From assembly GCF_029894125.1 (NCBI RefSeq), contig NZ_JARXYZ010000029.1:1-64000 (forward strand): a DNA stretch of 64,000 nt, given 5' to 3'. This DNA is from Kitasatospora sp. MAA19 (GTDB taxonomy: Bacteria > Actinomycetota > Actinomycetes > Streptomycetales > Streptomycetaceae). Below the pieces are notes generated by a model. The model did not search any database and was not told the DNA's origin. It worked only from the letters and a program-made list of their open reading frames with translations. The position numbers and the translations under genes are program-made. Shown piece by piece: positions 43,547 through 53,229 of the stretch. The stretch's first letter is position 1. Every line of letters begins with the position of its first letter.

Positions 43547-46500
43547 CGGGCCCTCACGGTGTCGTCGTCGGTCTGCGGGGTCACGGCCTCGGGCGCGTCG
43601 GCGTCGGTCGGCTCGGCCGTAGGGTCGGCATGTTCGGCCGCCACGTCGTGGACCGGGCGGTCGGGCTCGGCCAGCAGGCCGCGCAGCAGCTCGCGCAGCC
43701 CGGTGGCGAAGCCGGTCGCGGTCGCCGGGTCGAAGAGTTCCGGGGCGTAGTGGACGGTCAGGGCGGCGGGGCCGGGGCCGGTCCCCTCCCGCCAGCCCAG
43801 GTCGAGTTCGGCCCCGCCCGGCCCGCTGCCGTCGGCGCCCCGGGAGCGGACCGGGGGCTGGGCTGCGGCGCCGGTCGTCCCCTCGACGGCGGTCCGCCCG
43901 ACCAGGTCGGCGAAGCCGGGCTCGTCGGCGAGGTCGGCCCGCAGCAGGGAGCCGCCGGGCAGGCCGACGGCCACCTCGTCCTGTCCGGAGATCCACGAGA
44001 GCAGCACCAGCCAGCCGGCCCGCAGCACCCGGTCCGGGTGCGGGCCGAACCGGGCGATCGCGGCGCGCAGCGGCTCGTCGACCGGGACGGTGACGCTGCG
44101 TTCGGTGTGGTCGGCGCGGTCCGGGCGGGGGCGGTCGGTGGGGATGTCGAGCCGGACCGGACCGGGGAGACCGGCCGGAACCGCGTCGGCGGGGTCGGCC
44201 GCCAGCGCCCCGGCCCACAGCGGGGAGAGCGGCGACTCGCCGTCGGCGGCGGTGAGTTCGCGGAGCAGCGCCGTGTACTCCTCGACGAACCCGCGCGCCG
44301 TCGCCGCGGTGAACAGCTGGGTGCTGAACTCCAGGCAGGCGTCCATGGCCTCGTCGCCGATCCGGTCGGAGGTGATCAGGGTGAGGTCGAACTTGGCGGT
44401 GCCCGCCGGCAGTCCGCCGAACAGGTTGCCGGCGTTGTGCCCGATGTCGAAGTACCCGGTCGAGGTGCCCAGGATCTGCTGGATCGGCGGCAGGTCCTGG
44501 TGCACGTAGAACACGTCGAACAGCGGGCTCCGGCCCGGATCGCGCTCGTCCGTCAGGGCCTGGACGACCCGGTCGAAGGGCACCTCCTGGTGCTCCAGGG
44601 CCTCCAGCACCACGGCGCGCACCCGGTGCAGGAAGCCGGCCACCGACGGGGCGCCGGACAGGTCGGCGCGCAGCGCCACGGTGCTGTTGAAGAAGCCGAT
44701 CAGGCCCTCCAGTTCGGGCCGGTTGCGCCCGGTGGTCGGGGTGCCGACGACCAGGTCGTCCTGCCCGCTGCGGCGGGCCAGCAGGAGGTAGAAGCCGGCG
44801 AGCAGGACCACGAAGAGGGTCACCGAGTGGTCCGCCGCGAGCCGGCGCAGCTCGCGCATCAGTGCCGCGTCCACGGTGAACACCACCAGGTCGCCGGCGT
44901 AGTCCCGGCGGGCCGGGCGCGGCTGGTCGGTGGGCAGTCGCAGCACCGGGGCGTCGCTCAGGGTCTCGCACCAGTAGGCGAGTTCGCGCTCCAGGGCCGG
45001 GCCGGCCACCAGCTCGCGCTGCCAGGCCGCGTAGTCGGCGAACTGGATCGGCAGCGGCGCGAGGCGGTGCGGGCGGCCGTCCCGGCGGGCGGCGTACAGC
45101 TCGGGCAGCTCGCGCTCGAAGATCCGCGGCGAGGCGCCGTCGTTGACCGCGTGGTGCATGGTCACCTGGAGCACGTGCTCCTCGGGTGCCATCCGGACCA
45201 CGAGCACCCGCACCAGGGGGTCGTGGGCGAGGTCGAAGCGGTACTCGGCGGCCTGCCGGACCAGCTCCCGGGCGGCGGCGAGCGGGTCCGGCTCCCCCGA
45301 GACGTCCCGGAAGACGAAGAAGTCCCCGGGCTCCGGGCGGACGCGCAGCACCGGCTCGTCGTCCTCCTCGGCGAAGTTGGAGCGCAGCACCTCGTGGCGC
45401 GCTATCAGGTCGTGCCACATGCCGCGGACGGCGTCGACGTGGAACGGGCCGCTGACCTGGCTGACCATCGGCAGGTTGTAGAGCGTGGTATCCGGGTCGA
45501 GCTGGTGGTGGAACCAGATGCGGTCCTGGCCGAAGGAGGTGACGGGGGTGCCGCGCGGGACGATCGGCGGCAGGACGTCCGCCGCCGGGGCTCCGGCCCG
45601 GCGGCGGATGAGCCGGGCGAACGCGCCGACGGCGGGGTGCTCGTAGACGTCGAGCAGCCGGGGCCGGAAGCCGTACCGGGTCTGGATCCGGTCGGCGAGC
45701 TGGAGGGCGATGATGGAGTTGCCGCCGAGCTCGAAGTAGTCGGCGTCCGGGCCCAACGGCCGGTCGCTGTGCAGCAGTTCGCCCAGGACTCCGGCGAGCC
45801 AGGGCTCCGGGTCCTCGTCGCCGCCGGACCCGCTCGGCCCCGGGACGGGCCCGGCGGGAGCGGCCGGCGCAGCGGGTACGGCGGGCGCCGCCGGTACGGC
45901 CGGCGGCCGGATCCAGCACGGGGTCGCGGCCAGCGGGTGCCCCGGCAGACGCAGGCGACGGGCGCTGCCGGGGGCGGGGCCGAGCACGGACCAGTCCAGG
46001 TCGACGCCGGCCTCGTACAACCGCCCGAGCAGCGCCGCGAAGCCGCCGTCCGACGCGGTCGCCGTCACCAGCCGTGCGCCGTCCTGCCCCTGCGGGCCGA
46101 ACCGCTCGGCGAGCAGCCGCCCGAGGACGCCGTCGGGGCCCGGGTCGACGAACACCACCGGTCCGGCGGCGGCGAGCCGCTCGGCGGCCGCGACGAGCCG
46201 TTCCCGGTCCGGCGGCGCGGCCTCGGCCCCGGCCGCGAGCTCCCGGCTGTCCTCGGCGGTGAGGGTGCCGAGCAGGTGCCGGGCCGCGTAGCGGGAGACG
46301 CCGCTGCTCAGCACCGTGTCGACCGGGACGCCGCTGCGCACCAGCTCTCGATGGACGGCCAGTTGGCCCGCCAGCAGCGCGGCCTGCGGCCCGGCGGCGG
46401 GGAGTTCGGCGGGCAGCGGCGCCGGGGCGGGGGCGTCGGGTGCGGCGTCCGGGGAGAGCAGCAGGCAGACGGCGGGCGGCCTGGTCCGGCTGCCGTACGG

Positions 46501-48069
46501 GGCGTCGTCGGCCGACCCGCCCGGCCGGGTGGCCCGCTCGGCGAGCTTGCGACCGAGGTCGGCGGTGTCCCGGGCCGGCACGGCCACCCGGTGCTCGTGG
46601 CGGTTGCGCCCGGAGTTGAGGGTGAAGGCCACGTCGTCGAGCTCGGCGGTCGAGGCGGCCAGCGCGGCGCCCAGGTCCGCACAGAGCCGGGCCAGCGCGG
46701 AGCGGCTGCGCGCCGAGACGCCGACCAGCCGGGCCGGGCGCGGGGCGGTCGCGGCCGCCGGCGCGGGCGGCGCGGACGGGGCGGACGAAGCGGGCGGCCG
46801 CTGGACCACGCAGTGAGCGTTGATCCCGCCCAGGCTGTACGAGCTGACCCCGGCGATCCGCTCCTCGCCCTCCCAGGGCCGCAGGCCGGTGACCACCTCG
46901 ACCGGCTCCAGGGCGGCCTCGTCGACGGGGCGGCGGAAGTGCAGCGAGGGGTAGAGCTCGCCGTGGCCGACCGCGAGGACGGCCTTCACCAGGCCGGCGA
47001 TCCCGGCCGCGTGGTCGAGGTGGCCGACGTTGGTCTTCACCGAACCGATCGGCAGCCGCCGGCCGTGCGCGCCGAAGCCGAGCGGGCCGAACACCTGGGC
47101 CAGGCCTTCCAGTTCGACCGCGTCGCCGAGCCGGGTGCCGGAGCCGTGCGCCTCCAGGTAGCCGGCCAGGGCGGGGTCGAGCCCGGCGGCACGCCAGGCG
47201 GCGCCGATCACCGCCGCGTGCGCGGGCGCGCTCGGGGTGCTGATGGTGGCGGCCGCCCGGCCGTTGTGCCGGACGGCGCTGCCACGGATCACCGCGTGCA
47301 CGGGAGCGCCGTCCGCGCGGGCCCGGCCGAGGGTGGTGAGCAGCAGGACGGCGCCGCCCTCGCCGTTGGCGGTGCCGTCGGCGTCGGCGTCGAAGGCCCG
47401 GCAACGCCCGCTCGGGGAGACGAGTTCGGTCATGCCCTCGGTCAGCCGGGCGGGCAGGCCGCCGGGGCGCACGCTGAAGCCGCCGGCGAGCGCGTACTCG
47501 GCCTCGCCGTCGCGCAGTTCGCGGCAGGCCTGGTGAACGGCGACGAGCGAGCTGTTGCACCCGGTGTCGACGGCGTAGCAGGGACCTTCGAAGCCGAGCA
47601 CGTGGGCGATCCGGGCAGGCAGCGCGAAGGGGACGTTCCCGAGTGCGCTGAGCGGGCCGGGCTCGGTGGCGGCGGCCTGGTAGCCGGAGGCGGCGGCGCT
47701 GAGCACCACGGCGACCGGGTGGGCGCGCAGGGCGTTCGCCGCGTAGCCGGCGTCCTCGACGGCCTGGTGGGCGAGGACCAGCGCGATCCGCTGCTGGGGG
47801 TCCATCAGGGCGGCCTCGCGCCGGGAGAGGCCGAAGAAGGCGTGGTCGAAGGTGTGGACGTCGGCGAGGTGGCCCATCGGCAGGTAGCGCGCGTCCGGGT
47901 CGAGTCCGGTGGCGGCGGCCCGCTCGGCAGGCATGTCGCCGACCGAGTCGCGCCCGGCCGCCAGGTTGGCCCGGAAGGCCGCCAGGTCGTCGGCGTCGGG
48001 GAAGCGGGCCCCGATGCCGACGATGGCGATGTCGGTGTCGCGGGGCTCCGTCGCGGGGGTCCTGGTCAC
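43543..48069 (-). CDS. PKS/NRPS hybrid: KS-AT(inactive)-carrier-C
   Basis: A 1508-residue hybrid. A ketosynthase (~10-420) keeps the catalytic Cys in YAVDTGCNSSLVAVHQA (~170) and both His in EAHGSGTRLGD and GSVKTNVGHLDHAAG. The following acyltransferase-like part (~450-720) is much shortened: where active ATs have GHSxG the sequence is DTVLSSGVSRYAARHLLG, so the nucleophile elbow is gone, and the middle of the domain is missing. A carrier follows (DYFELGGNSIIAL ~783), then a condensation domain (MHHAVNDG ~973) and an extra C-domain-like C-terminal lobe. No KR, DH or ER is present. The KS must take its extender from a separate ACP, most simply the FkbJ-like one at 53213. GTG 48069 has GGAG 8 bases upstream; GTG 48075 is an alternative. 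Confidence 0.93.
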   Translation of the reverse strand: MTRTPATEPRDTDIAIVGIGARFPDADDLAAFRANLAAGRDSVGDMPAERAAATGLDPDARYLPMGHLADVHTFDHAFFGLSRREAALMDPQQRIALVLAHQAVEDAGYAANALRAHPVAVVLSAAASGYQAAATEPGPLSALGNVPFALPARIAHVLGFEGPCYAVDTGCNSSLVAVHQACRELRDGEAEYALAGGFSVRPGGLPARLTEGMTELVSPSGRCRAFDADADGTANGEGGAVLLLTTLGRARADGAPVHAVIRGSAVRHNGRAAATISTPSAPAHAAVIGAAWRAAGLDPALAGYLEAHGSGTRLGDAVELEGLAQVFGPLGFGAHGRRLPIGSVKTNVGHLDHAAGIAGLVKAVLAVGHGELYPSLHFRRPVDEAALEPVEVVTGLRPWEGEERIAGVSSYSLGGINAHCVVQRPPASSAPSAPPAPAAATAPRPARLVGVSARSRSALARLCADLGAALAASTAELDDVAFTLNSGRNRHEHRVAVPARDTADLGRKLAERATRPGGSADDAPYGSRTRPPAVCLLLSPDAAPDAPAPAPLPAELPAAGPQAALLAGQLAVHRELVRSGVPVDTVLSSGVSRYAARHLLGTLTAEDSRELAAGAEAAPPDRERLVAAAERLAAAGPVVFVDPGPDGVLGRLLAERFGPQGQDGARLVTATASDGGFAALLGRLYEAGVDLDWSVLGPAPGSARRLRLPGHPLAATPCWIRPPAVPAAPAVPAAPAAPAGPVPGPSGSGGDEDPEPWLAGVLGELLHSDRPLGPDADYFELGGNSIIALQLADRIQTRYGFRPRLLDVYEHPAVGAFARLIRRRAGAPAADVLPPIVPRGTPVTSFGQDRIWFHHQLDPDTTLYNLPMVSQVSGPFHVDAVRGMWHDLIARHEVLRSNFAEEDDEPVLRVRPEPGDFFVFRDVSGEPDPLAAARELVRQAAEYRFDLAHDPLVRVLVVRMAPEEHVLQVTMHHAVNDGASPRIFERELPELYAARRDGRPHRLAPLPIQFADYAAWQRELVAGPALERELAYWCETLSDAPVLRLPTDQPRPARRDYAGDLVVFTVDAALMRELRRLAADHSVTLFVVLLAGFYLLLARRSGQDDLVVGTPTTGRNRPELEGLIGFFNSTVALRADLSGAPSVAGFLHRVRAVVLEALEHQEVPFDRVVQALTDERDPGRSPLFDVFYVHQDLPPIQQILGTSTGYFDIGHNAGNLFGGLPAGTAKFDLTLITSDRIGDEAMDACLEFSTQLFTAATARGFVEEYTALLRELTAADGESPLSPLWAGALAADPADAVPAGLPGPVRLDIPTDRPRPDRADHTERSVTVPVDEPLRAAIARFGPHPDRVLRAGWLVLLSWISGQDEVAVGLPGGSLLRADLADEPGFADLVGRTAVEGTTGAAAQPPVRSRGADGSGPGGAELDLGWREGTGPGPAALTVHYAPELFDPATATGFATGLRELLRGLLAEPDRPVHDVAAEHADPTAEPTDADAPEAVTPQTDDDTVRAR

Positions 48070-48123
48070 GGTCACTGCTCCGGTTCGTCGGGCTCGGTGC
48101 ACGGTCGTCCGTTCGTCCGGTCG

Positions 48124-49980
48124 TCAGACTTCGTACGCGGCGCCGGGCACGGGGGCGCCGTGCGGCGGGCCGGGGGTCGGGGCGGTGGCGGCGGTGGCGG
48201 TGTCGACGGCCGCGGCCTGGTCGGCGACGGTGCGCAGGTCGAAGAGCCGGCCGACCCGGACGGCACCGGGCCAGGCGCGTTCGAGGCGCAGGTGCAGGTC
48301 GACCACCCGGTGCGAGTTGCCGCCCACGGCGAAGAAGTCGTCCTCGGGGCCGAAGTCGCCGTGTCCGAGGACCTCGGTCCAGAAGCCCGTCACCACCTGC
48401 CGGGCGCCGCCGTCGCCTGCCGCCGCCACCGGCGCCGGCTCCTCGGGCAGCAGCGCGCGCAGCGCCCTGAGGTCGGCCTTGCCGGACGGCGCGAGCGGGA
48501 AGGCGGCGACCCGGACGAACCGCTCCGGCACGGCCGGCCCGCCGACCAGGGCCGCACAGTGCGCGATCAGGTCGCCGGTGGCCGGAGCGGGCGCGCCGGG
48601 ATCGGCCGGGGCCCAGAAGGCGGCCAGCGCGGTGCCGCCGTCCGGCGCGGCGACGGCGAGCACGGCGGCCTGCCGGACGGCGGGGTGGCGTTCCAGCGCC
48701 GCCTCCACCGCCTCCCGCTCGACCCGGACGCCGCGCACCTTGAGCTGCCCGTCGGCCCGGCCCCGGAACACCAGGGCCCCGGTGGCGTCGGCGGCGGCGA
48801 GGTCGCCGGTGCGGTACATCCGGGCGCCGGGGGCGGTGGCGAACGGGTCCGGGACGAACCGCAGCGCGGTCTCCCCTGCTCGCCCGGCGTACCCCTCGGC
48901 GACCTGCGGGCCCGCCGCGTACAGCTCGCCGGCCCGCCCGGGCGGCACCGGGGCCAGCCGCTCGTCCAGCAGGTGGATCCGGGCCCCCGCGGTGGGCCGT
49001 CCGATCGGGACGGGGTCGGCCGGTGCGGGCGGGACGGGGTGGGCCACCACGGTCACGGTGGTCTCGGTGGCGCCGTACTCGTTGAGCAGCCGGGTGCCCG
49101 GCAGGGCGGCCCGGTGCCGTTCGGCCTGCGCGGCCGGCAGCGCCTCCCCGCCGAGGATCCACCGGCGCAGGTGGGCGTCGGCGCCGGCCAGGTGCGGCAG
49201 CATCAGCCGGTGGAAGGAGGGCGGGCAGACCGCCACCTCGACCCGGTGGCGCCGGACCAGCCCGGCGGCCGCCTCCGGGTCGGGCAGCGCCCGCTCGTCC
49301 GGCAGCACCGCGGTGCCGCCGCCGCAGAGGGTGTGGAACAGCATCAGCAGCGGCCCGTCCCAGGAGAGCCGGGAGGCCGTGAAGGTGGTCGCGGCGGGGT
49401 CCTCGTCGCGGGAGGCGACCAGCTGGGCCAGCGCGCCCCGGGAGACCAGGACGGACTTGGGCTCCCCGGTGGTCCCCGAGGTGGTGACGGCGTAGGCGGG
49501 CGCGTTCGGGGGCACCGCGGCGTCCGGCCGCCCGGCCACCGCGACGGCACCCGCCTGCGCCGCCTCCGCCACTGCCGTGACCGGCTGCCCGCAGCCGGCC
49601 GTGAGCTCCCGGACGGCGGCGGGCGGGGTGGCCGGGTCACCGTCGTCGTACACCAGGACGGCGCAGCCGCTGTCGCGCAGCAGCCCGCGGACCATCGCGG
49701 CGGGCCGCTCGGGCTCCAGGACGCACCAGGCCGCGCCCAGCCGCAGCGCGGCCAGCATGCCGACGACGGTGCGCACGCCCTGGCGCCGGTACACCAGGAC
49801 GACCTGGCCGGGGGCGGCCCCGGCGGCGGCCAGCCGGTCGGCCAGCACCCGGCTCCCGACGTCGAGTTGACGGTACGTCAGCCGATCACCGCCGACCACG
49901 ACGGCGATCCCGTCGGGCACCGCGCGGAACCGCTCCCGGATCAGGTCGAGCACGTCGGGGGCCGGCCGGCCGGCGGTCAC
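48124..49980 (-). CDS. Stand-alone A-PCP didomain
   Basis: A 618-residue NRPS loading-type protein. The adenylation domain covers ~1-500, with TTSGTTGEPKSVLVSRG near 167, NEYGATETTV and MYRTGDLA, and PSGKADLRAL with the invariant Lys. It is followed by a PCP (DDFFAVGGNSHRVV, Ser ~553). By eye the pocket reads DGLVIGEVTK, which I cannot assign. Several core motifs deviate from the usual NRPS consensus: TSGTTG instead of TSGSTG, and LVYRRQGVRTVVGMLAALRLGAAW. It could load the amino acid preceding the KS step, or charge the A-less PCP2 in the large NRPS. GTG 49980 overlaps the stop of the dehydrogenase gene by 4 bases (GTGA). Confidence 0.93.
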   Translation of the reverse strand: MTAGRPAPDVLDLIRERFRAVPDGIAVVVGGDRLTYRQLDVGSRVLADRLAAAGAAPGQVVLVYRRQGVRTVVGMLAALRLGAAWCVLEPERPAAMVRGLLRDSGCAVLVYDDGDPATPPAAVRELTAGCGQPVTAVAEAAQAGAVAVAGRPDAAVPPNAPAYAVTTSGTTGEPKSVLVSRGALAQLVASRDEDPAATTFTASRLSWDGPLLMLFHTLCGGGTAVLPDERALPDPEAAAGLVRRHRVEVAVCPPSFHRLMLPHLAGADAHLRRWILGGEALPAAQAERHRAALPGTRLLNEYGATETTVTVVAHPVPPAPADPVPIGRPTAGARIHLLDERLAPVPPGRAGELYAAGPQVAEGYAGRAGETALRFVPDPFATAPGARMYRTGDLAAADATGALVFRGRADGQLKVRGVRVEREAVEAALERHPAVRQAAVLAVAAPDGGTALAAFWAPADPGAPAPATGDLIAHCAALVGGPAVPERFVRVAAFPLAPSGKADLRALRALLPEEPAPVAAAGDGGARQVVTGFWTEVLGHGDFGPEDDFFAVGGNSHRVVDLHLRLERAWPGAVRVGRLFDLRTVADQAAAVDTATAATAPTPGPPHGAPVPGAAYEV

Positions 49981-50957
49981 GGGCGCGCCCCGTAGGCGTG
50001 GAAGCCCAGCCCGGTCTTGCGGCCGAGGTGTCCGCGCCGCACCAGGTCGAGCAGCAGCTCGCAGGGCCGGTAGCGCTCGTCGCCGGTGGTCTCCAGCAGG
50101 ACGTCGAGGGTGTCCACGATGGTGTCCAGCCCGATCAGGTCGGCGGTGCGCAGCGGGCCCATGGCGTGGCCGAAGCACTCCTGGAAGATCAGGTCGACGG
50201 TCTCCGCGCTGGCGACGCCCTCCTGCACCCGGGCGGCCGCGTCGTTGACCATCGGCATCAGCACCCGGTTGGAGACGAACCCCGGCGCGTCGAGGACGAC
50301 GTGGGCGCTGCGGCCGACCCCGGCGAGCAGCGCGAGGGTGGTCTCCAGGGTCCGGGCGGTGGTGGCGGGGCCGCGGACGACCTCGACGGTCTCCTTGAGG
50401 TAGGCGGGGTTCATGAAGTGGGTGGCGAGCACCCGGTCGGCCCGGTCGGTGTAGGAGGCGAGCCGCGCGACCGGGATGGCCGAGGTGCAGGAGGCGAACA
50501 CCGTGGCGGGGGCGCAGACCCGGTCGAGCTCCCCGAGCACCTGCTCCTTGACGGCGAGCCGCTCGGAGGTGCACTCGACGACGAATCCGACCTCCGCGAG
50601 CCGATCGAACTCCTCCGTCCAGTCGATCAGTTCGGCCGTCCGCTCCGCCGACGGGCGGTCCTCGCCCGGGGCCGGTCGGCGGCCGAGCAGTCGGGCGGCG
50701 CGTAGGCCGTCGTTCAGCCGGCGGGGACCGGCGTCGAGGGCGGCGCGGTGCCGGTCGACGACCACCACGGGGTGCCCGGCCGAGGCGAAGACCTGGGCGA
50801 CGGCGGTGCCCATCGTCCCGGCGCCGACGACCCCGACCGGGATCCGCCCGACGGCCCCGGCCGTCGAGGCGGGCGTGGCGGTCCCGGCGGTCGAGGGGGT
50901 CGCGGCGGTCTCGGGGCCCTGACTGTCTTGCGGGTGCACGGCGTCCTTCCTGGTCAC
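49977..50957 (-). CDS. 3-hydroxyacyl-CoA dehydrogenase-like (FkbK/hydroxymalonyl type)
   Basis: A 326-residue NAD-dependent dehydrogenase. The Rossmann motif VGVVGAGTMGTAVAQVF lies near residue 32, after a low-complexity Thr/Ala leader. Then come ASCTSAIPVARLA and the catalytic His in ATHFMNPAYLKETVEVVRG. The C-terminal helical domain has DAPGFVSNRVLMPMVNDAARV-like sequence and FGHAMGPLRTADLIGLD. In hydroxymalonyl/methoxymalonyl-ACP cassettes the equivalent enzyme oxidises the glyceryl C3 hydroxyl on ACP. GTG 50957 overlaps the FkbH stop (GTGA), tying it to that cassette. A catabolic 3-hydroxybutyryl-CoA dehydrogenase is the alternative, but the neighbours argue against it. Confidence 0.9.
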   Translation of the reverse strand: MTRKDAVHPQDSQGPETAATPSTAGTATPASTAGAVGRIPVGVVGAGTMGTAVAQVFASAGHPVVVVDRHRAALDAGPRRLNDGLRAARLLGRRPAPGEDRPSAERTAELIDWTEEFDRLAEVGFVVECTSERLAVKEQVLGELDRVCAPATVFASCTSAIPVARLASYTDRADRVLATHFMNPAYLKETVEVVRGPATTARTLETTLALLAGVGRSAHVVLDAPGFVSNRVLMPMVNDAAARVQEGVASAETVDLIFQECFGHAMGPLRTADLIGLDTIVDTLDVLLETTGDERYRPCELLLDLVRRGHLGRKTGLGFHAYGARP

Positions 50958-52069
50958 GGCATGGTGCGCGGATCGTGGGGGCCGGGGGTCGCCCCCGGGC
51001 CCGGGGTGAGCAGCCGAAGGTGGCCCGGCGCCGGGGGCGGCGGGGCGGCGGCCGGGTAGCCGAGCAGCAGCCGGCCGCCCTCCTCCTGGCCGACCACGGT
51101 GAACCCGGCGAACCGGAGGTTCACCAGCATCACCCGGTTGACGTCGGTGGGGACGAACTCGGCCAGCGGGCGGCGTCCTTCGGCGAGGGCGGCGCGCACG
51201 ACGTGGCCGATCAGCGCCGGCCCGACGCCCCGGGACATCACCCGGCAGGACAGCAGCAGCAGGCGCAGGACCTCGGCCGGCCCGTCCGGCCCGTCGCCCT
51301 CCCGGTGCCGGGTTCGCTCGCTCAGCGCGAGGCCGATGGTGCCGTACTCGCCGAACCGGTCGGTCAGTTCGGCGACCAGCACCCGGTGGTCGGGCGAGTC
51401 GCACAGCGCGCGCAGCTCCGCCAGGCCGTAGGTCCGGCCGGTGGTGTTGAGCTGGTGGGTGCGGACGGTGAGTTCGTGGGCCCGGGCGAGGTCGTCCGGC
51501 CTGGCCTGACGGATCGTCAACTCCAGGCCCAGCGATGCCAGGAACTCCTCGGGGGTGCCCTGGTGCTCCTCCCGGGCCTGCTCGCGGCGGGCCTCGCCGC
51601 GGTAGCGCAGGCGGCGCAGCCGGGCGTCGGCCGTGACGAACTCCGGCCGGAACTCCGGCCGTTCGGCCAGGACGGCGACCTCCTCGGCCGGGTAGCAGCG
51701 CACCACCGGGTGGGCGGCGGCCACCTCGGCGCGCTCGACCGGGTCGTTGTCGACGAAGGCGACGGTGTCCAGTCCGATGCCGATGGCCTCGGCGATCCGC
51801 CGCACCGCGCCCGACTTGGGCCCCCAGCCGATCTCCAGCACGGTGAACAGCTCGTGCAGTCCGAGCCGCTCCAGGTGGGCGGCGGCGATCGCCGGATCGC
51901 TGCGGCTGGCGACGGCGTGCAGGACGCCGCGCTCGTCCAGCGCCCGCAGCGCGGCGGTCGCGGCGGGGAACGGCGCGGGGTCGTCGCCCTCCAGCACGGT
52001 GCCGTCCCAGAGGGTGTCGTCGAGGTCCCAGACCAGGACCTTGACCGTCGGTCGGTCCGGCCCGGTCAT
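50954..52069 (-). CDS. FkbH-like glyceryl-ACP-forming protein
   Basis: A 371-residue HAD-superfamily protein with the FkbH layout. In characterised pathways FkbH proteins take 1,3-bisphosphoglycerate, remove phosphate and load a D-glyceryl group on an ACP. The HAD nucleophile motif is VWDLDDTLWDGTVLEGDD at ~13. The second HAD block is AVASRSDP, and the third is FVDNDPVERAEV. The C-terminal half is GNAT-like (TVRTHQLNTTGRTYGLAEL, LLLSCRVMSRGVGPALI). The C-terminus ends in a Pro-rich tail. Start ATG 52069 overlaps the acyl-CoA dehydrogenase stop, and its own stop overlaps the next gene. It is the defining member of the glycerate-derived extender or starter cassette here. Confidence 0.95.
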   Translation of the reverse strand: MTGPDRPTVKVLVWDLDDTLWDGTVLEGDDPAPFPAATAALRALDERGVLHAVASRSDPAIAAAHLERLGLHELFTVLEIGWGPKSGAVRRIAEAIGIGLDTVAFVDNDPVERAEVAAAHPVVRCYPAEEVAVLAERPEFRPEFVTADARLRRLRYRGEARREQAREEHQGTPEEFLASLGLELTIRQARPDDLARAHELTVRTHQLNTTGRTYGLAELRALCDSPDHRVLVAELTDRFGEYGTIGLALSERTRHREGDGPDGPAEVLRLLLLSCRVMSRGVGPALIGHVVRAALAEGRRPLAEFVPTDVNRVMLVNLRFAGFTVVGQEEGGRLLLGYPAAAPPPPAPGHLRLLTPGPGATPGPHDPRTMP

Positions 52070-53229
52070 CCGCGCACCCCCTGGCGCAACAGGCGCTCCG
52101 CGATGTGCAGTTCGGCGACCTGCGGGCTGCCCTCGATGATCTCCAGCACCTTGGCGTCCCGGTAGAACCGGCCCGCCCGGCTGCCGGGCTCGCAGCCCGC
52201 CGAGCCGAGGACCTGGACGGCCCGGTCGGCGACCGCCTTCGCCGCGCCGGCCGCCGCGTACTTGGCGACCACCGTCTCGGTGGCGGCGCCCAGCGGCGAA
52301 CCGGCCCGGGCCTCGGCGGCCCGCTCGGCCAGCGCCCGGGCACCCGCCGCGTCGACGGCCGAGCGGGCGAGCAGCGAGCGCACCAGCTGGTGGTCGGCCA
52401 GCGGCGCGCCGCCCTGGACCCGCCGCGCGGCGTGCTCGGCGGCATCCGCCAGACAGGCCTCGGCCATGCCGACGCAGCCCCAGGCCACGGTGAACCTGCC
52501 GTGGTCCAGCGCCACCGCCGCGGTGTGGGTCAGGCCCAGCCCGGGCGGCGCCACCAGGTTCTCCCGGGGCACCCGCACCCGGTCGAAGGTGAGGTGGGCG
52601 ATCCGCGCGGCGCGCAGGCCCAGTTGGCCGGTGACCGGCTCGCGGACGATCCCGGGCCGGTCGCCCTCCACCAGGACGGCCGTCGGGCCGGCGTCGGTGC
52701 GCCCCAGCACCAGGAACACGTCGGCGCTCTGCCCGAAGGTCACCCACCGCTTGGCGCCGGTGACGACCACCTGCTCGCCGTCGTCCTCGATCCTCGTGCC
52801 GACCTCGGCGAGCGCGCTGCCGGCCTCCCGTTCGGTGGCGGCGAAGCCGGCCAGGAGGTCGCCGGACGCCAGGGCGGGCAGCCAGTGGGCACGCTGCGCC
52901 TCCCCGCCCCAGCGCAGCAGCGCCGCGGCCGTCATGCCCTGGACGGTGAGCAGCGCGCGCAGGGCGCCGCAGACGCCACCCAGGTGCGCCACGGCCTCGC
53001 CCAGCTGGGCCGGGGTGGCGCCGGCGCCGCCGTGGCGTGCGGGCAGGTCGAGGCCGAGCAGCCCGGCGGCGGCCACCGCGCGGACGGCCTCGTCCGGGAG
53101 CGCGCCGTGTTCGTCCCAGCGGCCGGCCTCGCCCCGGACGGCGGCGGCGAGTTCGGCCGCGGCGTCGACCAGGGCGGCGGCCGGGGCGTCCTGGGTGGCG
53201 GGCCGGGTGGCGCTAGCCGCGGACGGCAC
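52066..53229 (-). CDS. Acyl-CoA dehydrogenase-type (FkbI-like)
   Basis: A 387-residue flavoprotein of the acyl-CoA dehydrogenase family. Recognisable are AAGLLGLDLPARHGGAG, FAATEREAGSALAEVGTRI, VVTGAKRWVTFGQSADVFLVLGR, TFDRVRVPRENLVAPPG and the C-terminal VQVLGSAGCEPGSRAGRFYRDAKVLEIIEGS. In methoxymalonyl/hydroxymalonyl-ACP biosynthesis such an enzyme performs the oxidation that completes conversion of the glyceryl chain to a malonyl-type acid on ACP. GTG 53229 lies 17 bases inside the preceding ACP gene, and the stop overlaps fkbH by four bases. No O-methyltransferase (FkbG type) is present, so the expected unit is hydroxymalonyl rather than methoxymalonyl. Confidence 0.93.
   Translation of the reverse strand: MPSAASATRPATQDAPAAALVDAAAELAAAVRGEAGRWDEHGALPDEAVRAVAAAGLLGLDLPARHGGAGATPAQLGEAVAHLGGVCGALRALLTVQGMTAAALLRWGGEAQRAHWLPALASGDLLAGFAATEREAGSALAEVGTRIEDDGEQVVVTGAKRWVTFGQSADVFLVLGRTDAGPTAVLVEGDRPGIVREPVTGQLGLRAARIAHLTFDRVRVPRENLVAPPGLGLTHTAAVALDHGRFTVAWGCVGMAEACLADAAEHAARRVQGGAPLADHQLVRSLLARSAVDAAGARALAERAAEARAGSPLGAATETVVAKYAAAGAAKAVADRAVQVLGSAGCEPGSRAGRFYRDAKVLEIIEGSPQVAELHIAERLLRQGVRG

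Noticed and set aside
26960..49995. Very long plus-strand open frames (for example about 26960-33673, 33836-39673 and 42835-49995)
   Set aside because: They are antisense shadows of the NRPS genes. Very GC-rich codons leave few stops on the opposite strand; the translations are Gly/Arg/Val-rich with no domains, while the minus strand has clear NRPS motifs.
48124..52445. Single large fused proteins in this stretch (e.g. dehydrogenase fused to A-PCP)
   Set aside because: Long open frames run through neighbouring genes, but GTGA and ATGA overlaps show separate genes in different frames.
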